Part shown: in pieces, positions 50,981 through 60,991 of the stretch
Numbering within the stretch: position 1 is the stretch's first letter
How the letters are laid out: each line of letters starts with the position of its first letter
Assembly: GCA_964521105.1 (NCBI GenBank)
Contig: CAZFPO010000004.1
Location: forward strand, 1-64,000
Direction: 5' to 3'
Length of the DNA stretch: 64,000 nucleotides
From: JAQUGA01 sp964521105
GTDB lineage: Bacteria > Bacteroidota > Bacteroidia > Bacteroidales > WCHB1-69
The notes under the pieces: generated by a model
Told to the model about the DNA's origin: nothing
What the model saw: only the letters and a program-made list of their open reading frames with translations
Database searches by the model: none
Translations under genes and position numbers: made by a program

Positions 50981-51253
50981 TTACTGTATTTCGGCAATTA
51001 AGCCTCGTTTGTTAATGGAGTTATACATCGGTTTTAACACTTTTTTATCCCCTTGTTTAACCGAGCATTTTCCTCTATAATGAGCTATCCATGCACATTG
51101 CTCAGCTTGTAAGGGTTCATGATTACAAATATCAACAAGTGTTTCAACCACATAATCAAAGGTGTTAAAATCATCGTTAAATAAAATTAGTTGAGACATT
51201 GATTTGGAATCAACGTCAGAACTAATATTTGTTTGTGTTTTTTCCTTAATCAT
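50981..51253 (-). CDS. clpS: ATP-dependent Clp protease adaptor ClpS
   Basis: 90 residues with LILFNDDFNTFDYVVETL, EQCAWIAHYRGKCSVKQG and the C-terminal GLIAEIQ, which match the ClpS fold that delivers N-degron substrates to ClpAP. The NDD of the substrate pocket is intact. It lies between lon and nfeD, 6 bp before nfeD. Confidence 0.92.
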   Translation of the reverse strand: MIKEKTQTNISSDVDSKSMSQLILFNDDFNTFDYVVETLVDICNHEPLQAEQCAWIAHYRGKCSVKQGDKKVLKPMYNSINKRGLIAEIQ

Positions 51254-51273
51254 AAATTTTAAAATAGATGTTT

Positions 51274-51281
51274 CAAATATA
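51274..51281 (-). promoter_or_regulatory. Candidate -7 box upstream of clpS
   Basis: TATATTTG on the minus strand lies 21 bp before the clpS start, in the 71-bp gap after lon. It would let clpS-nfeD-floA be transcribed apart from lon. No -33 box is clear. Confidence 0.35.
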
Positions 51282-51324
51282 ATACTTTTTTATTTAAAAA
51301 AGAAAAAAATAAAATAATTTTATT

Positions 51325-53775
51325 TTAAATTGTGATAGGGATACCGTCTACTTTTTCAGTTAGGGCAAGCTTAACTACTTCGTCCATTGTTTCTACAAAA
51401 AAGAAGTTTAAATCTTTTCTATATTTTTCTTCAATTTCAAGAATATCTTTTTCATTTTCTTTGCTGAGTATAATTTTAAAAATTGAAGCACGTCGCGCAG
51501 CTAACATTTTTTCTTTAATTCCACCAACCGGCAGAACTTTTCCACGAAGGGTAATTTCGCCTGTCATGGCAAAATTGAAATTTACAATTTTTCGAGTTAA
51601 AGCCGAAACCATCGCAGTTAAAAGTGTAATTCCCGCAGATGGACCATCTTTTGGAGTAGCTCCTTCGGGTACATGAATATGTACATTAACTTTTTCGAGA
51701 AACTCAATAGGTATTCCAAAATCTTGACTATGTGATTTTATGTATTCAAATGCTATGGTAGCCGATTCCTTCATCACATCGCCTAAGTTTCCGGTAATAG
51801 ACAACATTCCTTTTCCACGACTTACCGATGCTTCTACAAATAATATTTCTCCTCCAACCGATGTCCATGCTAAGCCAACAGCTACGCCAGAAATAGATTG
51901 CTTCAAGGCTTTTTCTCGTTTAAACATCGGTGGACCCATGACTTTTTCTATTTCTTCGACACTAAATTTTGGAACAAAAAACTCGTCCATTGCTTTAAAA
52001 CGAGCTTTAGAACGTATCATTTTTGCAACATTTCGTTCTAAACTTCTAACTCCCGATTCGAGAGTATAATCGTTGATTAATTTTTGAATAACCGAAGAAG
52101 AAAAATTCACATCTGATTTATTTAAGCCGTGTTCAATAAGTTGCTTAGGGATTAAGTGATTTTTAGCTATAAATTCTTTTTCTTCCATCGAATAGCCAGA
52201 AATTTCAATAATTTCCATTCTATCGCGAAGAGCTGGATGAATAGTGTTTAAATTATTTGCGGTAGCTATAAATAAAACTTTTGATAAGTCAAATCCTGTT
52301 TCAAGAAAATTATCATAAAATGAGCTATTTTGTTCAGGGTCAAGAACTTCTAACAAAGCTGCTGAAGGATCTCCGTTAATGTTCATTCCTAGCACTTTAT
52401 CTATTTCGTCTAACACAAATACTGGATTTGCTGATTTAGCTTTTTTAATATTTTGAATAACTCTGCCAGGCATAGCCCCGATATATGTTTTGCGATGTCC
52501 TCTAATTTCCGATTCATCACGTAAACCACCTAATGAAACCCTGATATATTTTCGTCCTAAGGCATTTGCAATGGATTTACCAAGTGATGTTTTACCAACC
52601 CCTGGCGGACCATACAAACATAAAATAGGCGATTTCATATCCCCTTTAAGTTTAAGAACTGCCAAATAGTCAATAATTCTATCTTTAACTTTTTCTAATC
52701 CGTAATGGTCTTTATCTAAAACTTTTCGACAATGTTTTAAATCTAAATTATCAACTGTAAATTCTTGCCAAGGTAATTCCACAAAAGTTTCTAAATAATT
52801 TACCTGAACCGAATAATCGGGCGATTGAACATTTAATCGGCTTAATTTTTTAAGTTCTTTATCAAATATTTCCGCTGTTTCTTTATCCCATTTTTTTAAG
52901 GATGCACGTTCTTTAAAACTCTTTATTGATTCTTCGATTGGATTACCACCAAGCTCTTCCTGAATAGTTTTCAGTTGTTGTGAAAGAAAATAGTCGCGTT
53001 GTTGTTTATCGATATCAATTTTCACCTTTCGTTGAATACTATTTTTAAGTTCTAAAAGTTCCAACTCACGAGACAATAAGCCTAAAACCTCGGATGCACA
53101 GATTATTATATTGTTCATTTCTAATAATCGCTGTTTTTCTTGAATATCAGCGGTTAAATTAGAAGATACAAAATTTATAAGATATTGAGAAGTTTCAATA
53201 TTTTTTATAGCAAAAGCAGCATCTGAAGGTATGTTTGGAGAATTTTCAATAATTTGCAGTGAAAGATCTTTAAGCGATGAAATAGTTGCTTTAAAATCAC
53301 GATTATTTAGGGCTTGTTTGTTATTAACAACCATCTCAAAAACCTCAACTTTAGCCATGTGATATGGCTCGGTTTGGATTATTTCAACAATTTGAAATTT
53401 TTTAATACCTTGAATAATAATAGTAGTGCTTCCATCAGGCATTTGTAATGATTTGATTATACGAGCAAGGGTCCCAATTTTATATAAATCATCGGCACTA
53501 GGATCTTCAATATTTTGATCGCGTTGGGTTACTACTCCCACAAGTTTTTCAGTTTTATAATAATCTTTTACTAATTGAATTGATTTATCGCGACCCACAG
53601 TAATTGGGATAACAACACCTGGGAAAAGCACGGTATTTCGAAGTGGTAAAATTGGCAATAATTCGGGCATTGGAGTATTGCTAATAAAATCTTCATCTTC
53701 GGCACTTAAAAGAGGTATAAATTCAGCATCATTACTTAAAATGTCAGAAAGTTCAAAAAGGGATTTATTTTTCAT
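51325..53775 (-). CDS. lon: ATP-dependent Lon protease
   Basis: 816 residues: an N-terminal LAN domain (LPILPLRNTVLFPGVVIPI), a coiled region, an AAA+ module (GPPGVGKTSLGKS, FVLDEIDKV) and a proteolytic domain with catalytic Ser in PKDGPSAGITLL and Lys in GGIKEKMLAA. It degrades misfolded and regulatory proteins in the cytosol. It stands first of the lon, clpS, nfeD, floA series on the minus strand. Confidence 0.96.
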   Translation of the reverse strand: MKNKSLFELSDILSNDAEFIPLLSAEDEDFISNTPMPELLPILPLRNTVLFPGVVIPITVGRDKSIQLVKDYYKTEKLVGVVTQRDQNIEDPSADDLYKIGTLARIIKSLQMPDGSTTIIIQGIKKFQIVEIIQTEPYHMAKVEVFEMVVNNKQALNNRDFKATISSLKDLSLQIIENSPNIPSDAAFAIKNIETSQYLINFVSSNLTADIQEKQRLLEMNNIIICASEVLGLLSRELELLELKNSIQRKVKIDIDKQQRDYFLSQQLKTIQEELGGNPIEESIKSFKERASLKKWDKETAEIFDKELKKLSRLNVQSPDYSVQVNYLETFVELPWQEFTVDNLDLKHCRKVLDKDHYGLEKVKDRIIDYLAVLKLKGDMKSPILCLYGPPGVGKTSLGKSIANALGRKYIRVSLGGLRDESEIRGHRKTYIGAMPGRVIQNIKKAKSANPVFVLDEIDKVLGMNINGDPSAALLEVLDPEQNSSFYDNFLETGFDLSKVLFIATANNLNTIHPALRDRMEIIEISGYSMEEKEFIAKNHLIPKQLIEHGLNKSDVNFSSSVIQKLINDYTLESGVRSLERNVAKMIRSKARFKAMDEFFVPKFSVEEIEKVMGPPMFKREKALKQSISGVAVGLAWTSVGGEILFVEASVSRGKGMLSITGNLGDVMKESATIAFEYIKSHSQDFGIPIEFLEKVNVHIHVPEGATPKDGPSAGITLLTAMVSALTRKIVNFNFAMTGEITLRGKVLPVGGIKEKMLAARRASIFKIILSKENEKDILEIEEKYRKDLNFFFVETMDEVVKLALTEKVDGIPITI

Positions 53776-53923
53776 TTAAAAATTTCAGTTTATGGTTGAT
53801 AATAAAAGCGACATTTTGTCATATATCTTTTGAAATATATAAAAAATATCTCAAAACTTAATAAGCCAAATTTAATACCAACGATTAAAAATGCTTATTA
53901 ACATGAAAAAAAGTCAGTTAACA

Positions 53924-55147
53924 TTAGAATCTAAGCTTACGATTTTGATGTGTATTTTGAAAAACTGCATCTAAAATCTTTTTATCATTTTCGGTAAATT
54001 CGATTCCTCTTCTTTCCCAAACTCTTCGAGCGACATCGATTGCTTTGTTTGACGAATATGTAGCTAAACCGGCAGTACCTCCCCATGAATAAGAAGGAAT
54101 AAAATTACGTTGATAACCCGATCCAAAAATATTAGCACAAACACCTATCACAGTACCTGTGTTAAACATTGTATTAATGCCGCATTTTGAATGGTCGCCC
54201 ATTATTGTACCACAAAATTGCAAGTTAGTATTAATAAAAGTTTGGCTAGTATAATTCCAAAGACGAACATTATCGTATGTATTTTTAAGGTTTGACGTGT
54301 TAGAGTCGGCTCCAATGTTGCACCACTCACCTATAACGGAATTACCAAAGAAACCTTCGTGAGCTTTGTTTGAATAACCAAAAATAACTACATTATTAAG
54401 TTCTCCACCAACTTTAGAATATGGACCAACGGTTGTACCTCCATATATTTTAGCTCCCATTTTAATTTGAGCACATTTACCTAAAGCAAATGAGCCTCTA
54501 ATGAGAGAACCTTCCATTATCTCGGAGTCGGCACCAACATAGATTGGACCATTAGAAACATTTAATATTGCTCCTTCAATTATTGCTCCCGACTCAATAA
54601 AAAGTTGGCTTTCATCACCAATTAACGTATTAGTTTTTGACAATGTTTGTGATTTTTTACCTTTAGTTAAAAATTTAAAGTCAGCTTTTATTTGTTCATC
54701 ATTATACACAAAAATGTCCCAGGTATTATAAAGCTTAGTAATAGGTAAATCAAAATGAACAATTTCTTCGCCTACTGAGGAATCCAACTCGTCTTCAACA
54801 TCTTCAGCAATCATTTCAGAATCGGATATCTCATCGCCTGAGATTTGATAAGCTATTAAAATCTCACCCGAAATAAGAGACTGATTTGGTTTAAGAGATT
54901 TAATTTTTTCAACCAACTCAGTTGTTGGAATAATTGATGCATTAATCAAGGTGTTAAAGTCTTCTTTTACCATAACGTATTTATCCGCCAAATAAGGCTC
55001 AGTAAGAGTGGACGTTTTAGTATTGAGAAAATGCTCCCATTTTTCGCGAATTGTAAGTATACCCACTCTAATATCGGCTATTGGTCGTGTGAATGTAAAC
55101 GGCAATAGATTTCCACGTGAATTATCGTCAAACAAAATGTAATTCAT
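53924..55147 (-). CDS. GlmU-like nucleotidyltransferase/left-handed beta-helix protein
   Basis: 407 residues from the ATG at 55147. The N-terminal part (MNYILFDDNSRGNLLPFTFTRP, IADIRVGILTI) and the C-terminal left-handed beta-helix (GGTTVGPYSKVGGE, FGYSNKAHEGFFGNSVIGEWCNIGADS) match a Bacteroidota family annotated as GlmU-like or putative sugar-nucleotide transferase. The usual nucleotide-binding loop of true GlmU is not recognised, so activity is uncertain. It follows rpmE2, a common order in this phylum. Confidence 0.8.
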   Translation of the reverse strand: MNYILFDDNSRGNLLPFTFTRPIADIRVGILTIREKWEHFLNTKTSTLTEPYLADKYVMVKEDFNTLINASIIPTTELVEKIKSLKPNQSLISGEILIAYQISGDEISDSEMIAEDVEDELDSSVGEEIVHFDLPITKLYNTWDIFVYNDEQIKADFKFLTKGKKSQTLSKTNTLIGDESQLFIESGAIIEGAILNVSNGPIYVGADSEIMEGSLIRGSFALGKCAQIKMGAKIYGGTTVGPYSKVGGELNNVVIFGYSNKAHEGFFGNSVIGEWCNIGADSNTSNLKNTYDNVRLWNYTSQTFINTNLQFCGTIMGDHSKCGINTMFNTGTVIGVCANIFGSGYQRNFIPSYSWGGTAGLATYSSNKAIDVARRVWERRGIEFTENDKKILDAVFQNTHQNRKLRF

Positions 55148-55273
55148 AAGCAATTATTTAAAAGATTTCGTAGTTTGATTTCATTGTTCAAATATAATAA
55201 TAAAAAAAGTTCTAATGCATAATAATTACTATTGTTGTCAACATTATTTTGTTAATTCTATCACTACTTTCAT

Positions 55274-55305
55274 AAAAAAAAGCAGGTTCATTTTATTGAA
55301 CCTGC
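55274..55305 (-). terminator. Terminator of rpmE2
   Basis: A stem of GCAGGTTCA/TGAACCTGC with a 6-base loop is followed on the minus strand by a run of eight T. It lies 22 bp beyond the L31 stop. Confidence 0.85.
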
Positions 55306-55326
55306 CTTAAAGTATCTCAAATAAAA

Positions 55327-55593
55327 TTATTCTGACTTTTTGTCGTAATGTTTTTTATATTTATTGATAAATTTATCAACACGACCAGCAGTATCAACAA
55401 GTTTCATTTTACCAGTGAAAAATGGGTGAGAAGTGTTTGAAATTTCAAGCTTAATCAATGGATATTCTTTACCGTCTTCCCAAACAATAGTATCTTTCGT
55501 TTTAACGGTTGAACGAGTCATGAACGAATATTCGTTCGACATATCTTTAAAAACAACTAATCTGTAATCTGAAGGATGAATGTCTTTTTTCAT
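55327..55593 (-). CDS. rpmE2: Ribosomal protein L31 type B
   Basis: 88 residues, [20 protein letters not shown], with [12 protein letters not shown] and [13 protein letters not shown]. It lacks the zinc-binding Cys residues of type A, so it is the zinc-independent paralogue. It is part of the 50S subunit. It has its own promoter and terminator. Confidence 0.96.
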   Translation of the reverse strand: MKKDIHPSDYRLVVFKDMSNEYSFMTRSTVKTKDTIVWEDGKEYPLIKLEISNTSHPFFTGKMKLVDTAGRVDKFINKYKKHYDKKSE

Positions 55594-55618
55594 TTCGAGT
55601 CTTTATTAAATTGGAGTG

Positions 55619-55649
55619 CAAAATTACATGTTTAAAATTTAATATCAAA
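55619..55649 (-). promoter_or_regulatory. Promoter of rpmE2
   Basis: On the minus strand a TTTG (plus 55646-55649) is followed after exactly 19 bp by TAATTTTG (plus 55619-55626). This is the clearest TTG-N19-TAnnTTTG match in the window. The L31 ATG is 25 bp further on. It lies between the stop of the acyl-CoA reductase gene and rpmE2. Confidence 0.6.
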
Positions 55650-55653
55650 ACTT

Positions 55654-56730
55654 TCAACTATTTTTTTTCAATTCTAAACAAAATTTTAACACATCAATAC
55701 CATCTGCATAGTCGTTTAGTGCTGGATATTGTGCTTTTCCTAAATGATTTTTTGAAAATAATTCATTTTCCGAAACGATACACTGAATGTTTGATGTTAA
55801 AACTTCTAAATCTTTTTTAAGTTCATTTTCCGAATCATATTCCTCGTAATAAACTACAGATAAAGGAGATACCAAGTGTTCATCACGTTTAAGCATTACA
55901 AATCCAGCATCTAAAAAAGGAGTTTTATTTACCAAATAAATTGATTTATAATACTCATAGTTATTAAAGTATTTTGAATGATTCGTTAAAATGGAATTAT
56001 AGTTTTCAAAAGCAAGCATCAATTTTGAAATATCATAATTTTTAGGCACAAAAACCTTTGAAACACTTCGACACCCCATTCCAAAATAGATAAAAATATC
56101 ATCCGAAAGCTTTAGTAAATCTTCATTCGTTTCGTTCCCCGACAAAACGGCAACACTGTTTCGATGTCCACGAATTATGGAAGGGTATGAAGAAAAATAA
56201 TAATCAAAATATCGTTTCGTATTATTACTCCCAGTAGCAATAACTGCCTCAAAATTATTTAATGTAGAATTTTCAAATCGAATATAATCTGCAAATTCTG
56301 GCTCAATTAACATCAATACATCTACCACTTTTTTAATTAAAGGATCTTTCGAAGATTCTTTAATAATGGCTTTGTTCCCCGAGATTAATACTGACAATAA
56401 ATCATGAAATCCAACCAAAGGAATATTTCCAGCCATAATGATAGCTATTTTTTTTCCTTTTTCCTCTTCAAGTAGCTCCGAATTATAGTATCGAAGCCAA
56501 TTTTCTATATTAATTGGGGTTAAATTTTCGGCTATTTGTCTTAGTGAAAAACGAACAAACGATTCAATAAACCATGGATTTGAATGTTTTGCTGTATCTA
56601 TCCATTGCTTCACTTCAACTATTAAAATTTCATACTCTTTCGATTTATTGATTTCAAAATCATCATCTGAAGCAATCTTGAAAATTTCTCCTAATTTTAC
56701 AAAAGCATTAATGCGTTTAGAAAATATCAT
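55654..56730 (-). CDS. LuxC-like acyl-CoA reductase
   Basis: 358 residues from the ATG at 56730 (MIFSKRINAFVKLG, the usual start of this family). A TTG at 56796 would add 22 codons, but they look unrelated. KIAIIMAGNIPLVGFHDLL and RGHRNSVAVLSG are family motifs, and GMGCRSVSKVFVP contains the likely catalytic Cys. It would reduce acyl-CoA to aldehyde with NADPH. There is no LuxD/LuxE or luciferase nearby; in Bacteroidota it is commonly found alone. Divergent from the Crp-type gene, with 93 bp between them. Confidence 0.8.
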   Translation of the reverse strand: MIFSKRINAFVKLGEIFKIASDDDFEINKSKEYEILIVEVKQWIDTAKHSNPWFIESFVRFSLRQIAENLTPINIENWLRYYNSELLEEEKGKKIAIIMAGNIPLVGFHDLLSVLISGNKAIIKESSKDPLIKKVVDVLMLIEPEFADYIRFENSTLNNFEAVIATGSNNTKRYFDYYFSSYPSIIRGHRNSVAVLSGNETNEDLLKLSDDIFIYFGMGCRSVSKVFVPKNYDISKLMLAFENYNSILTNHSKYFNNYEYYKSIYLVNKTPFLDAGFVMLKRDEHLVSPLSVVYYEEYDSENELKKDLEVLTSNIQCIVSENELFSKNHLGKAQYPALNDYADGIDVLKFCLELKKNS

Positions 56731-56823
56731 ATCCTGATTTATATTGAGAATTGCGAAATTAGAAAATATTTGAAAGGGAATCTCATTATAATTCAATTTA
56801 TTTTTAATTTTGAAGAAAAAAAT

Positions 56824-57486
56824 ATGTATAATAGACTCTTATTTTGCCCACTATTTAAAGGGATTTCACCGGAACAAACCGAACACCTATTAAAAACTAA
56901 CGCACATCAAATCATCAGTTTTCACGACCGTGAAATTATTGAATTTAGAGGCAATAAAACCGATAATTTGTGGATTATTTTGGAAGGAAAAGTGAAAGGC
57001 GAAATGATTGACGAATCGGGGAAACTTGTAAAAATCGAGGACATCTCCTCTCCTATGCCGCTTGCAATTGCGTTCATTTTTAGCGAACAGAATTTATTCC
57101 CAGTAAATATAAGTGCAAACGAATCGGTAAAAATGTTAAGAATCCCTAAGTCATCGGTAATCAACATGATGCAGAAAAACCAACAATTTTTACAGAACTT
57201 CTTAACGATGATTTCTAATAAAGCCAAATTTTTAAGCGACCGAATTTATTTCATGTCGTTTAAAACCATTCGTCAAAAAATTGCACATTATATAATAGAC
57301 GAAGCTGGAAAGGAAAATTCTTTTGTATTAAAATCAACGCAACAAGAATTATCGGATTTTTTCGGTATTGCTCGACCATCGTTAGGAAGAGTTTTTAGTG
57401 AATTTGAAAAAAATAACATTATTAAAATTGATAAAAAGAAAGTTGAAATCATTAATCGTAACGCTTTGATTGAAGCCTTAAAATAA
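56824..57486 (+). CDS. Crp/Fnr family transcription regulator
   Basis: 220 residues from the ATG at 56824; the frame is open 18 codons further up, but those overlap the divergent promoter region. A cyclic-nucleotide-binding-like beta-barrel (about 20-120) is followed by a dimer helix and a helix-turn-helix (QQELSDFFGIARPSLGRVFSEFEKN). It lacks the Cys cluster of FNR. The ligand is unknown. It lies 6 bp before the dipeptidase gene. Confidence 0.88.
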   Translation: MYNRLLFCPLFKGISPEQTEHLLKTNAHQIISFHDREIIEFRGNKTDNLWIILEGKVKGEMIDESGKLVKIEDISSPMPLAIAFIFSEQNLFPVNISANESVKMLRIPKSSVINMMQKNQQFLQNFLTMISNKAKFLSDRIYFMSFKTIRQKIAHYIIDEAGKENSFVLKSTQQELSDFFGIARPSLGRVFSEFEKNNIIKIDKKKVEIINRNALIEALK

Positions 57487-57492
57487 AACAAC

Positions 57493-59214
57493 ATGAAAAA
57501 ACTCATATATTTAGCACTACTTTCAGGATTATTTTTTAATAAAGGATATGCTTGCACTAATTTTTTGGTAACCAAAGGAGCTTCCAAAGATGGCTCCACC
57601 ATGATATCGTATTCGGCTGATTCGCACGTACGTTATGGCGAACTTTATTTCCGAAAAGGCGGTACTTGGGGCAATGGTGCTATGGTTAAATTATACGACC
57701 GTGGAAGCATGAAATTTTTAGGAGAAGTACCACAAGTCCCAATAACGTATAATGTAATCGGATTTATGAACGAACATCAAGTATCTATTGGCGAAACCAC
57801 TTTTGGTGGTCGACATGAACTCACTGACACTACTGGTATAATTGACTATGGCAGCTTGATGTTTTTGGCACTCGACCGGGCTAAAACAGCCCGAGAAGCT
57901 ATAAAAGTTATAGGGGAACTAGTGGAAAAATATGGATATTACAGTTCGGGGGAAACCTTTTCTATTGCCGACCCAAACGAAGTTTGGATCATGGAAATCA
58001 TTGGTAAAGGTACCGAAATGGTTTATGATACTAAATCGAAAACCAATATCAACAAAAACAAAGGTGCCATTTGGGTTGCCATTCGAATTCCCGACGGTTG
58101 CGTTTCCGCTCACGCTAATCAAGCACGTATCACCACTTTTCCATTGGAAAATAAAAAAACATCTATCAGCAGTAAAAATTTATCGCTTATTTTCAATCCC
58201 AACATTGAAGTAGTTTATACTGCCGATGTGATAGAATTTGCTCGAAAAAAAGCATATTTCACTGGAAAAGATGCTGAATTTAGCTTTTCGGACACATACG
58301 CTCCTATGACATTTGATGCTGCTCGTTTTTGTGAAGCCCGCGTTTGGAGCATGTTCCGACAGGTTAATGCCGATATGGAGCAATATTTAGACTATGCTAA
58401 AGGAGTTAATTTAAAACACCGAATGCCTTTGTATATTAAACCTAATCGCAAATTAAGTCAGTCCGACATCATGTTTTTTCATCGTGATCATTACGAAGGC
58501 ACCTATTTCGACATGACAAAAGATGCTGGAGCACTTCCTTTCTTTACCCCTTACCGCTGGCGTCCAATGACATGGAAATATAATGGCAAAAATTACTTTC
58601 ACGAACGAGCCACTGCAACTCAACAAACGGGGTTTGCTTTTGTTTCGCAAATGAGAAGCAAATTTCCAGATCCAATTGGAGGAATTTTTTGGTTTAGTGT
58701 TGACGATGTTGCAAGCACTGTTTACGTTCCAATTTATTGTGGCAGTTTGTTGGTACCCGAAACTTATGCGGTGGGAAATGGCGACATGCTTACGTATTCC
58801 GAAAATGCTGCGTTTTGGGTATTTAATAAGGTTGCCAATTTTGCTTATTTACGGTATGATTTGATGATAAAAGATATTCAAAAAGTGCAAGTTAAATTAG
58901 AAAACAAATATATTAATAGCATTGACTCCATCGACAAAAAAGCGTTGGAACTATATGCCATAAATCCTTTGGAAGCGAGAGTATTTTTGACCGATTATTC
59001 GACAAAAACTGCCAACTCAACCGTTGCTGAATGGGAAAAATTATTTCAATATTTATTGGTAAAATATATTGATGGAAATGTGAAACGCGAAGATGAAAAT
59101 GGATTTAAACGAAATGCTCACGGATTCCCTGTTTCGCCTATTCAACCCGAATATCCAGATGCTTGGAAAGAGATCATCATTGAAAAAAGCGGGACAAAAT
59201 TTTTAGTACCATAA
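57493..59214 (+). CDS. Peptidase C69 family dipeptidase, exported
   Basis: 573 residues. A signal peptide ends at GYA-C (residue 20/21), leaving C21 as N-terminal nucleophile in CTNFLVTKGASKDGSTM, the C69 signature. GETTFGG and IADPNEVWIMEIIG are further family motifs. It probably hydrolyses dipeptides in the periplasm or at the surface. The last 41 bp, coding for the end ...GTKFLVP, recur at 60992-61032 in front of ndk. Confidence 0.88.
   Translation: MKKLIYLALLSGLFFNKGYACTNFLVTKGASKDGSTMISYSADSHVRYGELYFRKGGTWGNGAMVKLYDRGSMKFLGEVPQVPITYNVIGFMNEHQVSIGETTFGGRHELTDTTGIIDYGSLMFLALDRAKTAREAIKVIGELVEKYGYYSSGETFSIADPNEVWIMEIIGKGTEMVYDTKSKTNINKNKGAIWVAIRIPDGCVSAHANQARITTFPLENKKTSISSKNLSLIFNPNIEVVYTADVIEFARKKAYFTGKDAEFSFSDTYAPMTFDAARFCEARVWSMFRQVNADMEQYLDYAKGVNLKHRMPLYIKPNRKLSQSDIMFFHRDHYEGTYFDMTKDAGALPFFTPYRWRPMTWKYNGKNYFHERATATQQTGFAFVSQMRSKFPDPIGGIFWFSVDDVASTVYVPIYCGSLLVPETYAVGNGDMLTYSENAAFWVFNKVANFAYLRYDLMIKDIQKVQVKLENKYINSIDSIDKKALELYAINPLEARVFLTDYSTKTANSTVAEWEKLFQYLLVKYIDGNVKREDENGFKRNAHGFPVSPIQPEYPDAWKEIIIEKSGTKFLVP
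59173..59213 (+). repeat. 41-bp direct repeat, copy 1 (3' end of dipeptidase gene)
   Basis: These bases encode the last dozen codons of the C69 dipeptidase and most of its TAA stop. They match 60992-61032 at 39 of 41 positions (GC in place of AA at the two differences). Confidence 0.9.
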
Positions 59215-59239
59215 TCATGATAAGTTCGAAATTGCAGTA

Positions 59240-59662
59240 TTATCTATGAATTTTTTCCCAGTTAATAATCTTCTCACTTTTTATGTAAAATCTATATGGA
59301 TATGCTTTTTCAATACCATATTTATCTAAATCTACATCTCCAGAAAACAAGCAATTCACCTTATTACCATATCTTATTTTGGATTTAATAAACAACATTT
59401 CTTCATCAAATAAAACATAGAGAGGTTTCGTAGAATTTGAATCAACAATTGTTTTCAACAATGTGTCTAAACTTAATGAATAACACGAAGCACATAAATT
59501 TTTCGATCTTAATGTAATTAAATTATATTCGATGTCATGAATTTTTTCTTTTTGAAATCCGTCTAAATATCTAAATAATAAATCCTCATTTTCATAGCGT
59601 TGTTTGTTTTGACAGGCTTGAATTATCAAAGTTACAAAAATCAAAAATATTGTTTTTTTCAT
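59240..59662 (-). CDS. Small lipoprotein of unknown function
   Basis: 140 residues with a lipoprotein signal (MKKTIFLIFVTLIIQAC, Cys17). The body has two CxxC-spaced Cys (SLCASCYS) and no recognised domain. It overlaps the upstream 376-residue lipoprotein gene by 4 bp, so the two form an operon. Both lie between the 41-bp direct repeats. Confidence 0.6.
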   Translation of the reverse strand: MKKTIFLIFVTLIIQACQNKQRYENEDLLFRYLDGFQKEKIHDIEYNLITLRSKNLCASCYSLSLDTLLKTIVDSNSTKPLYVLFDEEMLFIKSKIRYGNKVNCLFSGDVDLDKYGIEKAYPYRFYIKSEKIINWEKIHR

Positions 59663-60789
59663 TTTAATAGAACATTAATTTTGTTAATCACATATTTATT
59701 ACTTTTTCTTAAAAATTTTATTTTCATTAAACCTTTAGATGTAGAGTACCAGCCTTTAAAAAAAATATCTTTGGATAGAATTACATCGCCAATTATTTTA
59801 AAATCGTTTGAAATTACAGAAATACAAGTAATCTTATCATTATAAGTTTTTAACAAACCATCTTCATTTCTCTCTTTTGACAGAGGCAACATATAAAATC
59901 TGTAATACAAGTCTCTGAATGGATCATAAACTATTTGAAAATAATTTATAGATTCATCACTGTGATTGTCATAATAATCTTTTTCTTTAATTTTAGTAGT
60001 ATCAAAACTTTCAACATTTTGCATATTCAAATGTTTAATTTTGATTTTTTTAATTTCATTAGTATACTTGTTTAGGACAACTAAATCAGGAGTAATTCCA
60101 AAAGCACCTACATAGTATTCTTTCGAACTAATAATATAAGGATAACTAAAAGATGCAAATCTTAAACTGGTTTTATATGCATCATGATATTTTAGGGGTA
60201 ATATTCTTAGTTTTCCAGTTTTCACATCAATTTCGGCACTAAATTCAGTATCTGCTTCATACTTTCTTTTATTAATATCATTATAACGTATCATATAGGA
60301 CAAAATGCTATTATTATAAGGATTCCAAAGAATTGGCTGAGAGACATCTCTTAAAAACACATCTGTATCGTTCTGTGAATGCAGAAAAGTAAAGTCAATT
60401 TTTTGTTCTTTCAAATTTATAACACTAATTCTTTTTTGTTGATTTAGTAATACCTTATCTTCTGAAATTATATCAAAACTGGTTATTTTACCATAAATTG
60501 TTCTTTTTTCATAATCTTCGCATAGACTGAAGGAATTAATAAAATGCAAGGAGTCATAATCGTAATTATATAGTAATAATATTGGAGATAATTCCTTTTT
60601 CATTAAAATTAAAATTTTATCATCTATTTGCTTAATCGAATACAGTTCTAATCTACCAGAGACAACTGTATCCATTGAAATAAGAGTATCCTGTGTATAC
60701 ACATAAGAAAGCTCTATATTATTATTATTTGAACATGACCAAAGTAATAACAATAATAGCATCAAAAAAATTGACTTTACTTGTTTCAT
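59659..60789 (-). CDS. DUF4221-like lipoprotein
   Basis: 376 residues with a lipoprotein signal and lipobox LWSC (Cys19). The rest is a beta-rich chain of repeated short strands, possibly a beta-propeller (LYSIKQIDDKILILM, FDIISEDKVLLNQQKRISVINL), of the kind annotated DUF4221 in Bacteroidota. The family name is a guess from the overall pattern. It starts the two-gene minus-strand operon inside the direct repeats. Confidence 0.6.
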   Translation of the reverse strand: MKQVKSIFLMLLLLLLWSCSNNNNIELSYVYTQDTLISMDTVVSGRLELYSIKQIDDKILILMKKELSPILLLYNYDYDSLHFINSFSLCEDYEKRTIYGKITSFDIISEDKVLLNQQKRISVINLKEQKIDFTFLHSQNDTDVFLRDVSQPILWNPYNNSILSYMIRYNDINKRKYEADTEFSAEIDVKTGKLRILPLKYHDAYKTSLRFASFSYPYIISSKEYYVGAFGITPDLVVLNKYTNEIKKIKIKHLNMQNVESFDTTKIKEKDYYDNHSDESINYFQIVYDPFRDLYYRFYMLPLSKERNEDGLLKTYNDKITCISVISNDFKIIGDVILSKDIFFKGWYSTSKGLMKIKFLRKSNKYVINKINVLLK

Positions 60790-60991
60790 AATAATATTAT
60801 AATCCTAAAGAGATAAAATTAATTAAAAATACTATATGATTAGGAAGTATATTAAAGTATTATAACTCTTAACATGTTTTAACAAAACCATTCTGTTAAG
60901 GAATCAATTAAATTCAAAATTAAGAATAGAAACGATGAAGCGATTAAATGTTTCTAAAACACAAAACAAATATTAATATGTTAGGCAAGTT

